A stretch of 5,247 nucleotides of DNA from JBGSZX01 sp964640545. Its GTDB lineage: Bacteria > Bdellovibrionota > UBA2428. The stretch is from positions 1 through 5,247 of the forward strand of contig CAZXHL010000153.1 of assembly GCA_964640545.1 (NCBI GenBank). Reading direction: 5' to 3'. Below, one piece after another: positions 5,241 through 5,247 of the stretch (position 1 is the stretch's first letter; every line of letters begins with the position of its first letter). The notes under the pieces were generated by a model. The model had not been told where the DNA came from, did not search any database, and saw only the letters and a list, made by a program, of their open reading frames with translations. Position numbers and translations under genes: made by a program.

Positions 5241-5247
5241 TAGAGAT

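Noticed and set aside
5149..5247. Right-edge repeats as a CRISPR array
   Set aside because: The 19-bp units abut with no unique spacers and decay gradually; this is a tandem repeat.

Overview
The window looks like ordinary chromosome from a member of the Bdellovibrionota (Bdellovibrio-like predators and relatives) or a neighbouring deltaproteobacterial-type lineage. The inference rests mainly on one gene: a 189-residue protein with a bacterial histone fold at its C-terminus. Such histone folds are a known peculiarity of Bdellovibrio and relatives. Base composition is moderate and even, and coding is dense. There are no rRNA or tRNA genes, no insertion sequences and no sign of a prophage.

Layout. 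Positions 1-106 are a short leader with no assignable gene. A two-gene plus-strand operon follows: an ABC-2 type exporter ATPase (107-994) and its six-helix permease (991-2013), joined by an ATGA stop/start overlap. It meets a minus-strand cluster head-on across only 20 bp. Read in its own direction (right to left), that cluster is a CorA-family divalent-cation channel (5067-4165, GTG start, strong Shine-Dalgarno), an ApaH-like PPP-family phosphatase (4162-3509, GTG start 2 nt after the channel's stop), a zinc-finger/histone-fold protein (3442-2873) and a GNAT acetyltransferase (2840-2034). The right edge, 5' of the channel gene, carries a non-coding array of 19-bp tandem repeats that ends at, or runs past, the window border.

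How the genes may relate. The channel and the phosphatase are almost certainly co-transcribed and translationally coupled, and the phosphatase family is metal-dependent. The histone gene sits after a 66-bp gap with a possible promoter of its own and no Shine-Dalgarno, so it may be expressed separately. The GNAT gene starts 32 bp after the histone stop and is probably on the same message.

The most interesting object is the histone-fold protein. An N-terminal domain with eight Cys/His ligands (C12, C15, C28, C33, C43, C47, H51, H57) is joined by a roughly 65-residue disordered linker to a minimal histone fold (about residues 131-189) ending in an R-K-T loop. This architecture would allow a histone dimer to carry two flexible zinc modules. 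Next in interest are the GNAT beside the histone, the repeat array before the channel gene and the unusual tail of the channel. All calls come from reading the sequence and from memory of the families; no database search was possible.
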